Positions 20,190-29,779 of a DNA stretch of 64,000 nt are shown piece after piece. The notes below the pieces were generated by a model that was not told the DNA's origin, did no database searches, and was given only the letters and a program-made list of their open reading frames with translations. The first letter of the stretch is position 1; every line of letters begins with the position of its first letter. The stretch is from BOG-908 sp963692875 (lineage in GTDB: Bacteria > Pseudomonadota > Alphaproteobacteria > Acetobacterales > Acetobacteraceae), in contig OZ240673.1 of assembly GCA_965198755.1 (NCBI GenBank), positions 1,178,001 to 1,242,000 of the forward strand, given 5' to 3'. A program made the translations under genes and the position numbers.

Positions 20190-20674
20190 CGGTAAGGCGC
20201 GTCCAGTTCGAGCCGCTTGGCGATCTCGGCCTCCCACCTGTCACCATTATCCAGGAGCTTGTCCTTGTTGTACATCAGCTCCTCACGCGTCTCGGTGGAG
20301 AACTCAAAGTTCGGTCCTTCAACGATTGCGTCCACAGGGCATGCCTCCTCGCAAAGGCCGCAATAGATGCACTTCGTCATGTCGATGTCATAACGCGTGG
20401 TACGACGGGAGCCATCTTCCCGCGGCTCGGCTTCGATCGTGATGGCATAAGCCGGGCAAATGGCCTCGCAGAGTTTGCAAGCGATGCAGCGTTCCTCGCC
20501 GTTCGGGTAACGGCGCAGCGCATGCTCCCCTTTGAAACGAGGGCTAAGCGGGCCACCCTCGTAGGGATAGTTGATCGTCACCTTCGGCTTGAAGAAGTAA
20601 CGCAACGTAATTCCCATGCCGGACAGCAACTCCCACATCAGCAGCCGCCAGACAGGTTTCGCGGTAATCGCCAT
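20186..20674 (-). CDS. nuoI: NADH-quinone oxidoreductase subunit I
   Basis: A 162-residue ferredoxin-like subunit carrying clusters N6a and N6b, which hand electrons towards NuoB. Two 4Fe-4S motifs are visible: CIACKLCEAICP and CIYCGLCEEACP. The length matches the alphaproteobacterial/mitochondrial TYKY type. It is tightly spaced between nuoH and nuoJ. Confidence 0.97.
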   Translation of the reverse strand: MAITAKPVWRLLMWELLSGMGITLRYFFKPKVTINYPYEGGPLSPRFKGEHALRRYPNGEERCIACKLCEAICPAYAITIEAEPREDGSRRTTRYDIDMTKCIYCGLCEEACPVDAIVEGPNFEFSTETREELMYNKDKLLDNGDRWEAEIAKRLELDAPYR

Positions 20675-20682
20675 GTTGACCT

Positions 20683-21696
20683 CTAGGTCGGGCCGTTTGG
20701 TAGCAGGCCCGTAACTTCAAGAAACCCTGCGGTCAGGACCAACCAGAGCAGAGATAGCGGCAGAAAAACCTTCCAGCCCAGGCGCATCAGCTGGTCGTAG
20801 CGGTAGCGGGGAAAAGTAGCGCGGACCCAGAAGAAAAAGAACATCACCAGCCAGATCTTCGCCAGCAGCCAAAATACCGGCATGGAAGGTAAGCCGAATG
20901 GCGCCTGCCAGCCGCCAAGGAACAGCACACTCGCGAGCGCACTCATCATCAGCATGTTCATGTATTCGCCAAGGAAGAACATGGCGAATGACATTGCGCT
21001 ATATTCCACAAAGAAGCCGGCAACAATCTCGCTCTCGCCTTCCGGCAAGTCGAACGGCGCTCGATTGGTCTCCGCCAACATGGAGATCAGAAAGATCACG
21101 AACATTGGAAACAACGGCGTGAAAGCGAACCAGAAGTGACTTTGCGCGCGCACGATATCGTTAAGATTGAGGCTGCCCACGCACAACATGACGGTGACAA
21201 GCACGAAGCCAATGGACACCTCGTAGCTAACCATCTGTGCGGCAGAGCGCATGGCGCCAAGGAACGCGTATTTGGAGTTGCTAGCCCAACCTGCAACGAT
21301 GACGCCGTAGACGCCAAGCGAACTGATCGCGAATAAGTAAAGAATGCCGACGTTTATGTTGGCGACTGCCCAACCGTCTCCCACCGGGATCACCGCCCAC
21401 GCAAGACAAGCCAGAACGAACGTCAGCATTGGCGCCACCAGGAACAATGACCGACTGGCGCCAGCCGGGATGATCGTCTCCTTGGTGAACACCTTGACCG
21501 CATCGGCGAAGGGCTGCCAAAGGCCGAATGGCCCCACGACGTTCGGTCCACGGCGTAGCTGGAATGCTGCCAGTGCTTTGCGCTCGAAATACGTAGCGTA
21601 AGCCATGCTGATCAGCACTGGAACAAGAATGCCGAGCGTCTCTGCAATGGTCAGCAACAGGGTGCCTATTACGCTTTCGTGGAAGAAACTGTACAC
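20683..21696 (-). CDS. nuoH: NADH-quinone oxidoreductase subunit H
   Basis: A 337-residue membrane subunit with eight helices that forms part of the quinone chamber. Family signatures are AYATYFERKALAAFQLRRGPN, split around the conserved ERK, and the acidic loop ETNRAPFDLPEGESE. The C-terminal segment RATFPRYRYDQLMRLGWK is also typical. It lies seven bases after nuoG. Confidence 0.97.
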   Translation of the reverse strand: MYSFFHESVIGTLLLTIAETLGILVPVLISMAYATYFERKALAAFQLRRGPNVVGPFGLWQPFADAVKVFTKETIIPAGASRSLFLVAPMLTFVLACLAWAVIPVGDGWAVANINVGILYLFAISSLGVYGVIVAGWASNSKYAFLGAMRSAAQMVSYEVSIGFVLVTVMLCVGSLNLNDIVRAQSHFWFAFTPLFPMFVIFLISMLAETNRAPFDLPEGESEIVAGFFVEYSAMSFAMFFLGEYMNMLMMSALASVLFLGGWQAPFGLPSMPVFWLLAKIWLVMFFFFWVRATFPRYRYDQLMRLGWKVFLPLSLLWLVLTAGFLEVTGLLPNGPT

Positions 21697-21703
21697 GAGC
21701 AGG

Positions 21704-23782
21704 CTACTCCGCAGCCACGGCCAGTGTGGCCGAAGAAAGTGAGGCAGGTGCCGTGCGCGAACACTCTGCCATCGTCAAGCTTGCACGGCTGATGGGATTG
21801 GTCTGGTAGTAATCCGCTACGTACGGCGTGAACGCTGTCCTATCCGTCGATGGTTGGACATCCTGCCTCGGCGCAGAGTGGTCGTTTGCGCCATAACGAG
21901 ACAAGCCTTGCCGAGCAAACACCGGGTTGGCACGCGCCAGGCGCGCGCGCAACGTGTCCAGATCGTCGTAGGGCAATACGTGACCAATCGTGGCGCTAAA
22001 CGCGCGCAGGATGCGCCAGTCCTCACGTGCTTCGCCTGGTGCAAACAGCGCACGATAGCCGCGTTGCACCCGACCTTCCGTGTTGACGTAAGTGCCGTCT
22101 TTCTCCGTGTAGGCACAGCCCGGCAAGATCACGTCTGCGCGCATCGCTCCACGGTCGCCGTGATGGCCCTGATAGACGACGAAACTGTCCGCGCCGATCC
22201 GCGCCGTGTCGAACTCGTCGGCCCCCAAAAGCCAGAGAACGTCCACACCACCGCCCATCATGCCGGCGACGTCAAGTCCACCTGGTCCTGGTAGAAAGCC
22301 AACATCCAGTGCAGCAACGCGCGCGGCCGCGCTATGGAGCACGTTGAATCCGTGCCACTCCGGCGTGAGTGCACCGACAGTATCTGCAAGTTTCCAAACA
22401 TCCGTCAGCACCGCAGCACCATCGGAGCGGGTCAACCCACCCTGCCCAACAATCACCATCGGGCGCTCCGCATCACGCAGCTTGGCGGCGAACTGATGCG
22501 TGCCGTCCAGCAGGGACGCTAGTGCGGAAGGCTCGTCGCCCAGATGTGTCGTGGGATAGGTAAGATCCACCTGCGGCCCGATAAGGCCGATTGGGATGTG
22601 CCCGGACGTGGCCATCCAGCGTTTGCGTATCCGTGCGTTCAGAATTGGAGCTTCACGGCGCGGATTGCTGCCGATGATCAACATCGCATCGGCCACGTCG
22701 ATGCCGGCAATCGTGCTGTTGAACAGGTAGAACTCGCGGCGACTCGCATCAAGTTGTGCACCGTCCTGCCTGCAATCCAAGTTTTCCGCACCCAACGACG
22801 CCATCAGATCCTTTAGCGCCAACATGCTTTCGGCGTCGCACAAATCTCCGGCAATCGCGCCGATGCGTGCGCCAGCGACGCCGCGCAGACGATCCGCAAT
22901 CGCGGCGAATGCTTCGAGCCAACTCGCAGGTTGCAGCTTGCCGTCTCGCCGCACCCACGGCTTGTCGAGTCGCCGACGCTTCAATCCGTCGAGCGAGAAG
23001 CGCGACTTGTCAGCCAGCCACTCGTCGTTGATCTCGTCGTTGATACGCGGAAGGATGCGCAACACCTCCGGCCCGCGTGCATCCACGCGGATTGGCGTGC
23101 CCACGGCGTCCATCACGTCCACGCTGTCGGTCTTGTGCAGTTCCCATGGCCTGGACACGAACGCATACGGCTTGCTCGTCAGTGCGCCCACCGGACAGAT
23201 GTCAATCAGGTTGCCAGACAATTCCGACGTGAGAGCATGCTCAACGTAGGTGCCGACTTCCATGTTCTCGCCACGTGCAGTCGCGCCGAGCTCGGGCACA
23301 CCTGCGATCTCTGTGGCGAACCGGATGCAACGCGTGCACTGAATGCAACGTGTCATTACCGTTTTCACCAACGGGCCGAGGTTCTTGTCCTTTACCGCGC
23401 GCTTGCCCTCCGCGTAGCGCGAGTGGTCCATGCCGTACGAGTAAGACTGATCCTGCAGGTCGCATTCGCCGCCCTGATCGCAAATTGGGCAATCCAGCGG
23501 GTGGTTGATCAACAGGAACTCCATCACGCCGCGGCGTGCCTGCCGCACCATGGCAGTGTCGGTCTTAACCACCATGCCTTCGGCGACGGGATAGGCGCAG
23601 CTGGCAATTGGCTTGGGCGCTTTCTCGATTTCGACCAAGCACATGCGACAATTGCCGGCTACCGACAGACGTTCGTGGTAGCAGAAACGCGGAATTTCCC
23701 GTCCGGCTTGTTCGCACGCCTGCAGCACCGAGCTGCCAGGTGCTACCTCGATATCCGTGCCATCTACGGTTAACTTGACCAT
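21704..23782 (-). CDS. nuoG: NADH-quinone oxidoreductase subunit G
   Basis: A 692-residue Fe-S subunit of the peripheral arm. The N-terminal 2Fe-2S domain has CYHERLSVAGNCRMC, followed by the His-Cys 4Fe-4S motif HPLDCPICDQGGECDLQD and the next set CIQCTRCIRF. The rest is a molybdopterin oxidoreductase-like domain without a recognisable catalytic cofactor site, as usual. I prefer the ATG at 23780-23782; a GTG one codon upstream is also possible. It lies about 70 bases after nuoF. Confidence 0.96.
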   Translation of the reverse strand: MVKLTVDGTDIEVAPGSSVLQACEQAGREIPRFCYHERLSVAGNCRMCLVEIEKAPKPIASCAYPVAEGMVVKTDTAMVRQARRGVMEFLLINHPLDCPICDQGGECDLQDQSYSYGMDHSRYAEGKRAVKDKNLGPLVKTVMTRCIQCTRCIRFATEIAGVPELGATARGENMEVGTYVEHALTSELSGNLIDICPVGALTSKPYAFVSRPWELHKTDSVDVMDAVGTPIRVDARGPEVLRILPRINDEINDEWLADKSRFSLDGLKRRRLDKPWVRRDGKLQPASWLEAFAAIADRLRGVAGARIGAIAGDLCDAESMLALKDLMASLGAENLDCRQDGAQLDASRREFYLFNSTIAGIDVADAMLIIGSNPRREAPILNARIRKRWMATSGHIPIGLIGPQVDLTYPTTHLGDEPSALASLLDGTHQFAAKLRDAERPMVIVGQGGLTRSDGAAVLTDVWKLADTVGALTPEWHGFNVLHSAAARVAALDVGFLPGPGGLDVAGMMGGGVDVLWLLGADEFDTARIGADSFVVYQGHHGDRGAMRADVILPGCAYTEKDGTYVNTEGRVQRGYRALFAPGEAREDWRILRAFSATIGHVLPYDDLDTLRARLARANPVFARQGLSRYGANDHSAPRQDVQPSTDRTAFTPYVADYYQTNPISRASLTMAECSRTAPASLSSATLAVAAE

Positions 23783-23852
23783 CACGTGACCTTACAGAAA
23801 GACCAGAGCACCGTTCTGGACCCGTTGGGACCAGCCGGCCCAAGACCCCATT

Positions 23853-25166
<1,314 letters not shown>

Positions 25167-25170
25167 GTGC

Positions 25171-25845
25171 CTACTCCGAAACCAGCGTGAGCGTTGTGGG
25201 GCCGCCAACCGGCGCCGATGTCAGGCGGCCGATCATCGATCCTGGCTGTGGTTTCGGCTCGCCCCGCTTCAAACCTTCCAGCAGCTTCTCCGTCAACGGG
25301 CCATCCAAATCCTCGTAGAAGTCGTTGTCTATCTGCAAGATCGGTGCGTTCACGCAGCCGCCTAAGCACTCCACCTCTGACATGGTGAACAGCCCGTCTG
25401 CGCTGGTTTCGTGCCAGCCCTTGATGCCGCTCACACGGCGGCAAGCCGCAACCACCTCGTCCGAACCGCGGAGCCAGCACGGCGTCGTCGTGCAAACCTG
25501 CAGGTGATAAGTGCCAACCGGCGTTGTGTTGAACATCAGGTAGAACGTGGCAACCTCGTAGACGCGGATTGGCGGCATGCCCAACCGGGCAGCAACAGCA
25601 TCCATCGCAACGCGCGGCACCCACGCGCTGCCGGTGTCCCTGCGCATCTGGTCCTGCACGAGGTAGAGCAACGGAAGCACCCCGCTCGCTTGTCGCCCGG
25701 CCGGATACTTCAGAAGCAATCGGTCGATTTCTGCAAGGCTTTGCGTGTCGAATGCAAAATGCTGCGGTTCGACACGGTTATGCGCCGCAGTTGACCCGTC
25801 GCCGACGTTCTCCGCGGCGAACGCGCCTGGGTGCGGGTTGCTCAT
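25171..25845 (-). CDS. nuoE: NADH-quinone oxidoreductase subunit E
   Basis: A 224-residue thioredoxin-like 2Fe-2S subunit (cluster N1a). Cluster ligands are seen in QVCTTTPCWLRG and VECLGGCVNAP. The fold-specific YPAGRQASGVLPLLYLVQ and VYEVATFYLMFN are present. It overlaps the end of nuoD by one base. The last 35 residues are a Pro/Gly-rich tail after the thioredoxin-like domain. Confidence 0.96.
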   Translation of the reverse strand: MSNPHPGAFAAENVGDGSTAAHNRVEPQHFAFDTQSLAEIDRLLLKYPAGRQASGVLPLLYLVQDQMRRDTGSAWVPRVAMDAVAARLGMPPIRVYEVATFYLMFNTTPVGTYHLQVCTTTPCWLRGSDEVVAACRRVSGIKGWHETSADGLFTMSEVECLGGCVNAPILQIDNDFYEDLDGPLTEKLLEGLKRGEPKPQPGSMIGRLTSAPVGGPTTLTLVSE

Positions 25846-27095
25846 CAGCGGTCTACCTCGCCAAATACCAGGTCGATCGAGCCGATCACCGCGACGGCGT
25901 CGGCCAGCATGTGACCCTTGCTCATCACCTCCATAGCCTGCAGGTGCGAGAAGCCGGTCGGCCTGATCTTGCAGCGATAGGGCTTGTTGGTGCCATCCGA
26001 CACGAGATAGACGCCAAACTCGCCCTTCGGGCTCTCTATGGCCGTGTAGGTTGCACCGGCAGGAACGTGAAACCCTTCAGTGTAGAGCTTGAAGTGATGA
26101 ATGAGCGCTTCCATCGAGCGCTTCATCTCCTCGCGACGTGGTGCGGTGAACTTGCGGTCCTGGATCTTCACCGGCCCTGGCTTCATATGCTCGAGGCATT
26201 GCCGGATGATCTTCACGCTCTCACGCATTTCGATCATTCGCACGAGGTAGCGATCGTAGCAGTCGCCGTTGCGCGTAACCGGGACGTCGAACTGCACGTG
26301 CTCGTACTTCGCGTAAGGCTGCGCCTTGCGTAAGTCCCAGGGAACACCGCTTGCACGCAGGTTTGGCCCGGTGAAGCCCCAAGCCAGCGCCATCTCGGCG
26401 GTCATCACACCGATGTCGACCGTACGCTGCTTCCAGATACGGTTTTCGGTCAGCAGGTTCCAAAGGTCGTCGATGAACGACGGAAACTGTTCGCTCCACG
26501 CCCAGATACGGTCAGTCAGCCCGGCTGGAAGATCGCGGCTGACGCCGCCCGGGCGATAGTAGTTCGCATGCAAGCGGGCGCCTGACGCCGCTTCGTAGAA
26601 CTCCATCAGTTTCTCGCGCTCTTCGTAGCCCCACAGCGGCGGGGTCAGCGCGCCCACGTCCATGGCAAACGAAGTCAGGTTCAGCAAATGGTTCAGGATG
26701 CGCGTGATCTCGTCATACATCGTGCGTATCCACAGCGCACGTTCCGGCGCCTGGATCGCCAGCAGCTTCTCCGTCGCCAGCACGAAAGCATGCTCCATGC
26801 ACATCGGCGAGACGTAGTCGAGCCTGTCAAAATAAGGCACGTTCTGCAGGTAGGTGCGGCTCTCGATCAGCTTCTCGGTGCCCCGGTGCAGCAGCCCGAC
26901 ATGCGGGTCTGCGCGGTCCACCACTTCACCGTCCATCTCCAATACCAGCCGCAACACGCCATGCGCAGCCGGGTGCTGGGGTCCGAAGTTGATCGCGTGG
27001 CTATCGATCTGAACTGTCTTGTAGGTGGACGCCACCGCCTGTTCCGGCGGCACCGCCGTCGTCGAATGGACCGCTTCTGCTACGTTGCCGCTCAT
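25845..27095 (-). CDS. nuoD: NADH-quinone oxidoreductase subunit D
   Basis: A 416-residue subunit that forms the quinone-reduction site with NuoB. Visible family sequence includes NFGPQHPAAHGVLRLVLEMDGE (the conserved His pair), LLHRGTEKLIE and the C-terminal LVFGEVDR. It is related to the large subunit of NiFe hydrogenases but lacks the metal cysteines. The start overlaps the nuoC stop by four bases. Confidence 0.97.
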   Translation of the reverse strand: MSGNVAEAVHSTTAVPPEQAVASTYKTVQIDSHAINFGPQHPAAHGVLRLVLEMDGEVVDRADPHVGLLHRGTEKLIESRTYLQNVPYFDRLDYVSPMCMEHAFVLATEKLLAIQAPERALWIRTMYDEITRILNHLLNLTSFAMDVGALTPPLWGYEEREKLMEFYEAASGARLHANYYRPGGVSRDLPAGLTDRIWAWSEQFPSFIDDLWNLLTENRIWKQRTVDIGVMTAEMALAWGFTGPNLRASGVPWDLRKAQPYAKYEHVQFDVPVTRNGDCYDRYLVRMIEMRESVKIIRQCLEHMKPGPVKIQDRKFTAPRREEMKRSMEALIHHFKLYTEGFHVPAGATYTAIESPKGEFGVYLVSDGTNKPYRCKIRPTGFSHLQAMEVMSKGHMLADAVAVIGSIDLVFGEVDR

Positions 27096-27775
27096 GGCTT
27101 GCTTACCTCAATCGCCGGCGTCCCGTTCGCCAGCGCCTGGCGTGTCACATGGGCCTTCTCGTCACCCGGCAAGGTCGTCATGCCTTCCCACGGCGAGAGA
27201 AAGCGGAAATCCCGGTAATCCTGGGTCAGGTTCACAGGCTCGTAGACCACCTGCTTGCGCTCCTCGTCGAAGCGCACTTCCACGTAGCCGGTCAGCGGGA
27301 AGTCCTTGCGTAGCGGATGTCCCTCGAACCCGTAATCCGTCAGGATCCGCCGATGGTCCGCCAACCCCGCAAACGTTACGCCGAACAGGTCCCAGCACTC
27401 ACGTTCCCACCACGTGGCACACGGCCAGATGTTGGAGACAGACGGCACCGGCGTCGTCTCGTCGGTCGTCACGACCACCCGCACGCGATGGTTCAGCGAA
27501 ACGCTCAGCAGGTTGTAGACCACGTCGAAACGTTCACCGCGTTGCGGGAAGTCGACGCCGCACAGATCCACCATCTGCTCGCACAGGAAACGACCATCGT
27601 CGCGCAACGTGGTCATCACGCCCAGCAACTCGTCACGTGCGACGTGAACGACCAACTCACCGCCCTCCAGCCCTGCGCGCGACACGCCCGCCACCCCAGT
27701 GCTGATAGACATCGCCAACGCCGACGCGCTGGCCACCGCGGGCAAAGCCTGCGGAGCGGCAACCAGTTCAGCCAC
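27092..27775 (-). CDS. nuoC: NADH-quinone oxidoreductase subunit C
   Basis: A 227-residue peripheral-arm subunit. The conserved block WPCATWWERECWDLFGV and the signature RRILTDYGFEGHPLRKDFPL are plain. I choose the GTG at 27773-27775, which overlaps the nuoB stop (the TGA is at 27768-27770) and starts the expected M-AELVAAP lead. The longer frame is inside nuoB. The N-terminal 40 residues are alanine-rich and poorly conserved. Confidence 0.93.
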   Translation of the reverse strand: MAELVAAPQALPAVASASALAMSISTGVAGVSRAGLEGGELVVHVARDELLGVMTTLRDDGRFLCEQMVDLCGVDFPQRGERFDVVYNLLSVSLNHRVRVVVTTDETTPVPSVSNIWPCATWWERECWDLFGVTFAGLADHRRILTDYGFEGHPLRKDFPLTGYVEVRFDEERKQVVYEPVNLTQDYRDFRFLSPWEGMTTLPGDEKAHVTRQALANGTPAIEVSKP

Positions 27776-28343
27776 GAAGGATCGTCCCCGTGCGCCGGAT
27801 CTTCTTCTGCAATTGCATGATGCCGTACAGCAGAGCCTCCGCCGTCGGCGGACAACCAGGCACGTAGACGTCGACCGGAACGATCCTGTCACAGCCTCGA
27901 ACGACCGAATACGAGTAGTGGTAGTACCCGCCGCCATTCGCACAACTGCCCATGCTGATCACCCAGCGCGGCTCCGACATCTGGTCGTAGACGCGGCGCA
28001 GCGCGGGCGCCATCTTGTTAGTCAGCGTACCGGCCACGATCATCACGTCGCTCTGCCGTGGCGAACCACGCGGAAAGATGCCGAACCGGTCAAGGTCGTA
28101 GCGCGGCATGTAGGCGTGGATCATCTCCACCGCGCAGCACGCCAGGCCGAACGTCATCGGCCATAAGCTGCCGGTGCGGCCCCAGTTGATCAGCTTGTCC
28201 AGTTGTGCGACCACGAAACCTTTGTCGGTGATCTCGCCGGTGATGCCGCGCACCACCGCATCCTGCGCCTCACCCGGCGGCAGCACGTCGCGGTTCCACG
28301 CGATCTGCTGGCCGGTGGCGACGTCCGTCGCGGTCAGGCTCAT
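27768..28343 (-). CDS. nuoB: NADH-quinone oxidoreductase subunit B
   Basis: A 191-residue subunit carrying terminal cluster N2. Ligands are in GLACCAVEM, SMGSCANGGG and YVPGCPP. The ATG at 28341-28343 has GGAGTAGG upstream and starts four bases after the nuoA stop; an in-frame ATG inside nuoA is less likely. Confidence 0.96.
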   Translation of the reverse strand: MSLTATDVATGQQIAWNRDVLPPGEAQDAVVRGITGEITDKGFVVAQLDKLINWGRTGSLWPMTFGLACCAVEMIHAYMPRYDLDRFGIFPRGSPRQSDVMIVAGTLTNKMAPALRRVYDQMSEPRWVISMGSCANGGGYYHYSYSVVRGCDRIVPVDVYVPGCPPTAEALLYGIMQLQKKIRRTGTILRG

Positions 28344-28347
28344 GAAC

Positions 28348-28713
28348 CTACTCCCAATCGAGTGCACCCTTGCACCACTCGTAGATAAACCCGACGGTCA
28401 GAACAGCAAGGAAGCCGATCATCGACCAGAACCCGAACATGCCGATGTGAGCCAGGCTGATCGCCCAGGGGAACAGGAACGCCACTTCCAAGTCGAAGAT
28501 GATGAACAGGATGGCGACCAGGTAGAAGCGCACGTCGAAGCGCCGGCGTGCGTCGTCGAACGGCTCGAACCCGCACTCGTAGGCCGAGACCTTGTCCGCG
28601 TAGGGTTTCTGCCGCGCCGCCAGCAAGGACCCGCCTATCATGGCGCTGGCGATCACCAGCGCGATGCCGAGGAAGACGAGAATCGGAAAGTAGTTGGCGA
28701 GTATCGGCTGCAT
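28348..28713 (-). CDS. nuoA: NADH-quinone oxidoreductase subunit A
   Basis: A 121-residue membrane subunit with three helices; the conserved loop is YECGFEPFDDARRRFDVRFY and helix 2 carries FDLEVAFLFPW. It is the first gene of the nuo operon. Upstream lies about 100 bases of unique sequence that should hold the promoter, then a family-2 repeat and tRNA genes. Confidence 0.97.
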   Translation of the reverse strand: MQPILANYFPILVFLGIALVIASAMIGGSLLAARQKPYADKVSAYECGFEPFDDARRRFDVRFYLVAILFIIFDLEVAFLFPWAISLAHIGMFGFWSMIGFLAVLTVGFIYEWCKGALDWE

Positions 28714-28811
28714 GGGGTCCCAACGGCGAAAGCGCGGCGCCAGTCAGGCCGCCGCAGTGCAACATCGTGCTGGACACTAGACCCGCCTTGCGTTTGCGCC
28801 AAGGGAGGAAG
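28714..28811 (-). promoter_or_regulatory. Probable nuo operon leader/promoter region
   Basis: This short interval between nuoA and the family-2 repeat is the only unique non-coding DNA ahead of the 14-gene operon, so the promoter most likely lies here. I see no confident -35/-10 pair. Confidence 0.35.
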
Positions 28812-29032
28812 GCAAACGCCAGGAGCTCTGCCCCTGGACCCCGTCACGCGCTAGCGTGCTTCGCACGACGGGCCCAGTCGGCCCCAAACACCGGCTTCGC
28901 CTGGGAAGTGCAACGGGGGCCAACAAGGGCGTGGCTACGACGCGGGCGGCCCCCTTCGCACACTGCCTAAACAAACAGGTTCTAAGGACGACTGTCCTTA
29001 GCGGGGTCCAGGGGCAGAGCCCCTGGCCTTAC
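28812..29032. repeat. Family-2 GC-rich palindromic repeat
   Basis: The outer arms are ccaggagctctgcccctgg and ccaggggcagagcccctgg with accccg/cggggt next to them. The inside has cactgcctaaacaaacaggt and taaggacgactgtcctta hairpins. Related copies are at 32276-32402 and 36683-36888. It separates the nuo operon from the tRNA-Asp gene. Confidence 0.85.
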
Positions 29033-29039
29033 GTCCACC

Positions 29040-29116
<77 letters not shown>

Positions 29117-29185
29117 ATAGCAAGGCAGGCGCCGCTTCTACGGGCGCACCCGAGGCGCGTCAACACCCTCGCACGACGCCAAACA

Positions 29186-29260
29186 TGGTGGGCGGTGACG
29201 GGATCGAACCGCCGGCCAACTCGGTGTAAACGAGCCGCTCTACCGCTGAGCTAACCGCCC
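29186..29260 (-). tRNA. tRNA-Val (anticodon TAC)
   Basis: Reverse-strand cloverleaf: acceptor GGGCGGT/ACCGCCC with discriminator A and encoded CCA, D arm AGCTCAGCGGTAGAGC, anticodon stem closed by CTCG/CGAG with loop TTTACAC (anticodon TAC), T arm GGCGGTTCGATCCCGTC. It lies 69 bases from tRNA-Asp and may share its transcript. Confidence 0.95.
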
Positions 29261-29317
29261 CACTCGACCGCCTCGCGAACGCGGCGGGGTGCGTCTAATC
29301 CCGAACCAATACCTGCG

Positions 29318-29665
29318 TCAAACCGATGCACCGGACATCATGTCACGCAGCACCTTGCCGGGCCGGAAACGGACGGACTTGCTCTCCGGGGTGTCGACCT
29401 CGTTGCCGGTCTCCGGATCCAGACCTTTGCCCGCCGGGCGCTCGCTCGGAAGAAACGAGCCGAAACCGGCAATGCGGACCTCCTTGCCGTCACGCAGTGC
29501 GTGAGACGCCGCCTCGAACACCGCGTCGATAACAGCGACTGCCTTGTTGCGCGGTAGGCCCGTCTTCTCCGCGACGTCGGCCGCCAGCAACTGCCGATTA
29601 TAGATGCTGGCACTGCCTAACGCTGCCGGATCAGCCCCAGCGTCAGGCTCCTTTATGTCATCCAT
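29318..29665 (-). CDS. HU-family DNA-binding protein
   Basis: A 115-residue histone-like protein that bends and compacts DNA. The HU core runs from NRQLLAADVAEKTGL through AVIDAVFEAASHALRDGKEV and RIAGFGSFLPSERPAG to the C-terminal FRPGKVLRDMM; the beta-arm segment is GLDPETGNEVDTPESKSVRF-like. I choose the ATG at 29663-29665, which has GGAG upstream; this leaves an extra N-terminal lead of about 25 residues (acidic, DDIKEPDAGAD) not found in standard 90-residue HU. It follows lon, as hupB often does. Confidence 0.9.
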   Translation of the reverse strand: MDDIKEPDAGADPAALGSASIYNRQLLAADVAEKTGLPRNKAVAVIDAVFEAASHALRDGKEVRIAGFGSFLPSERPAGKGLDPETGNEVDTPESKSVRFRPGKVLRDMMSGASV

Positions 29666-29779
29666 CCACGCTCTCCTGCCGCCGACACGCACGGCGCTTG
29701 CTGACACTGGAAGGCGAAGCCGGTAGGGTCAAGAAGCCCGGCACCGTTCTCATGCGCGGGACCGGGCAAACTCGACCTT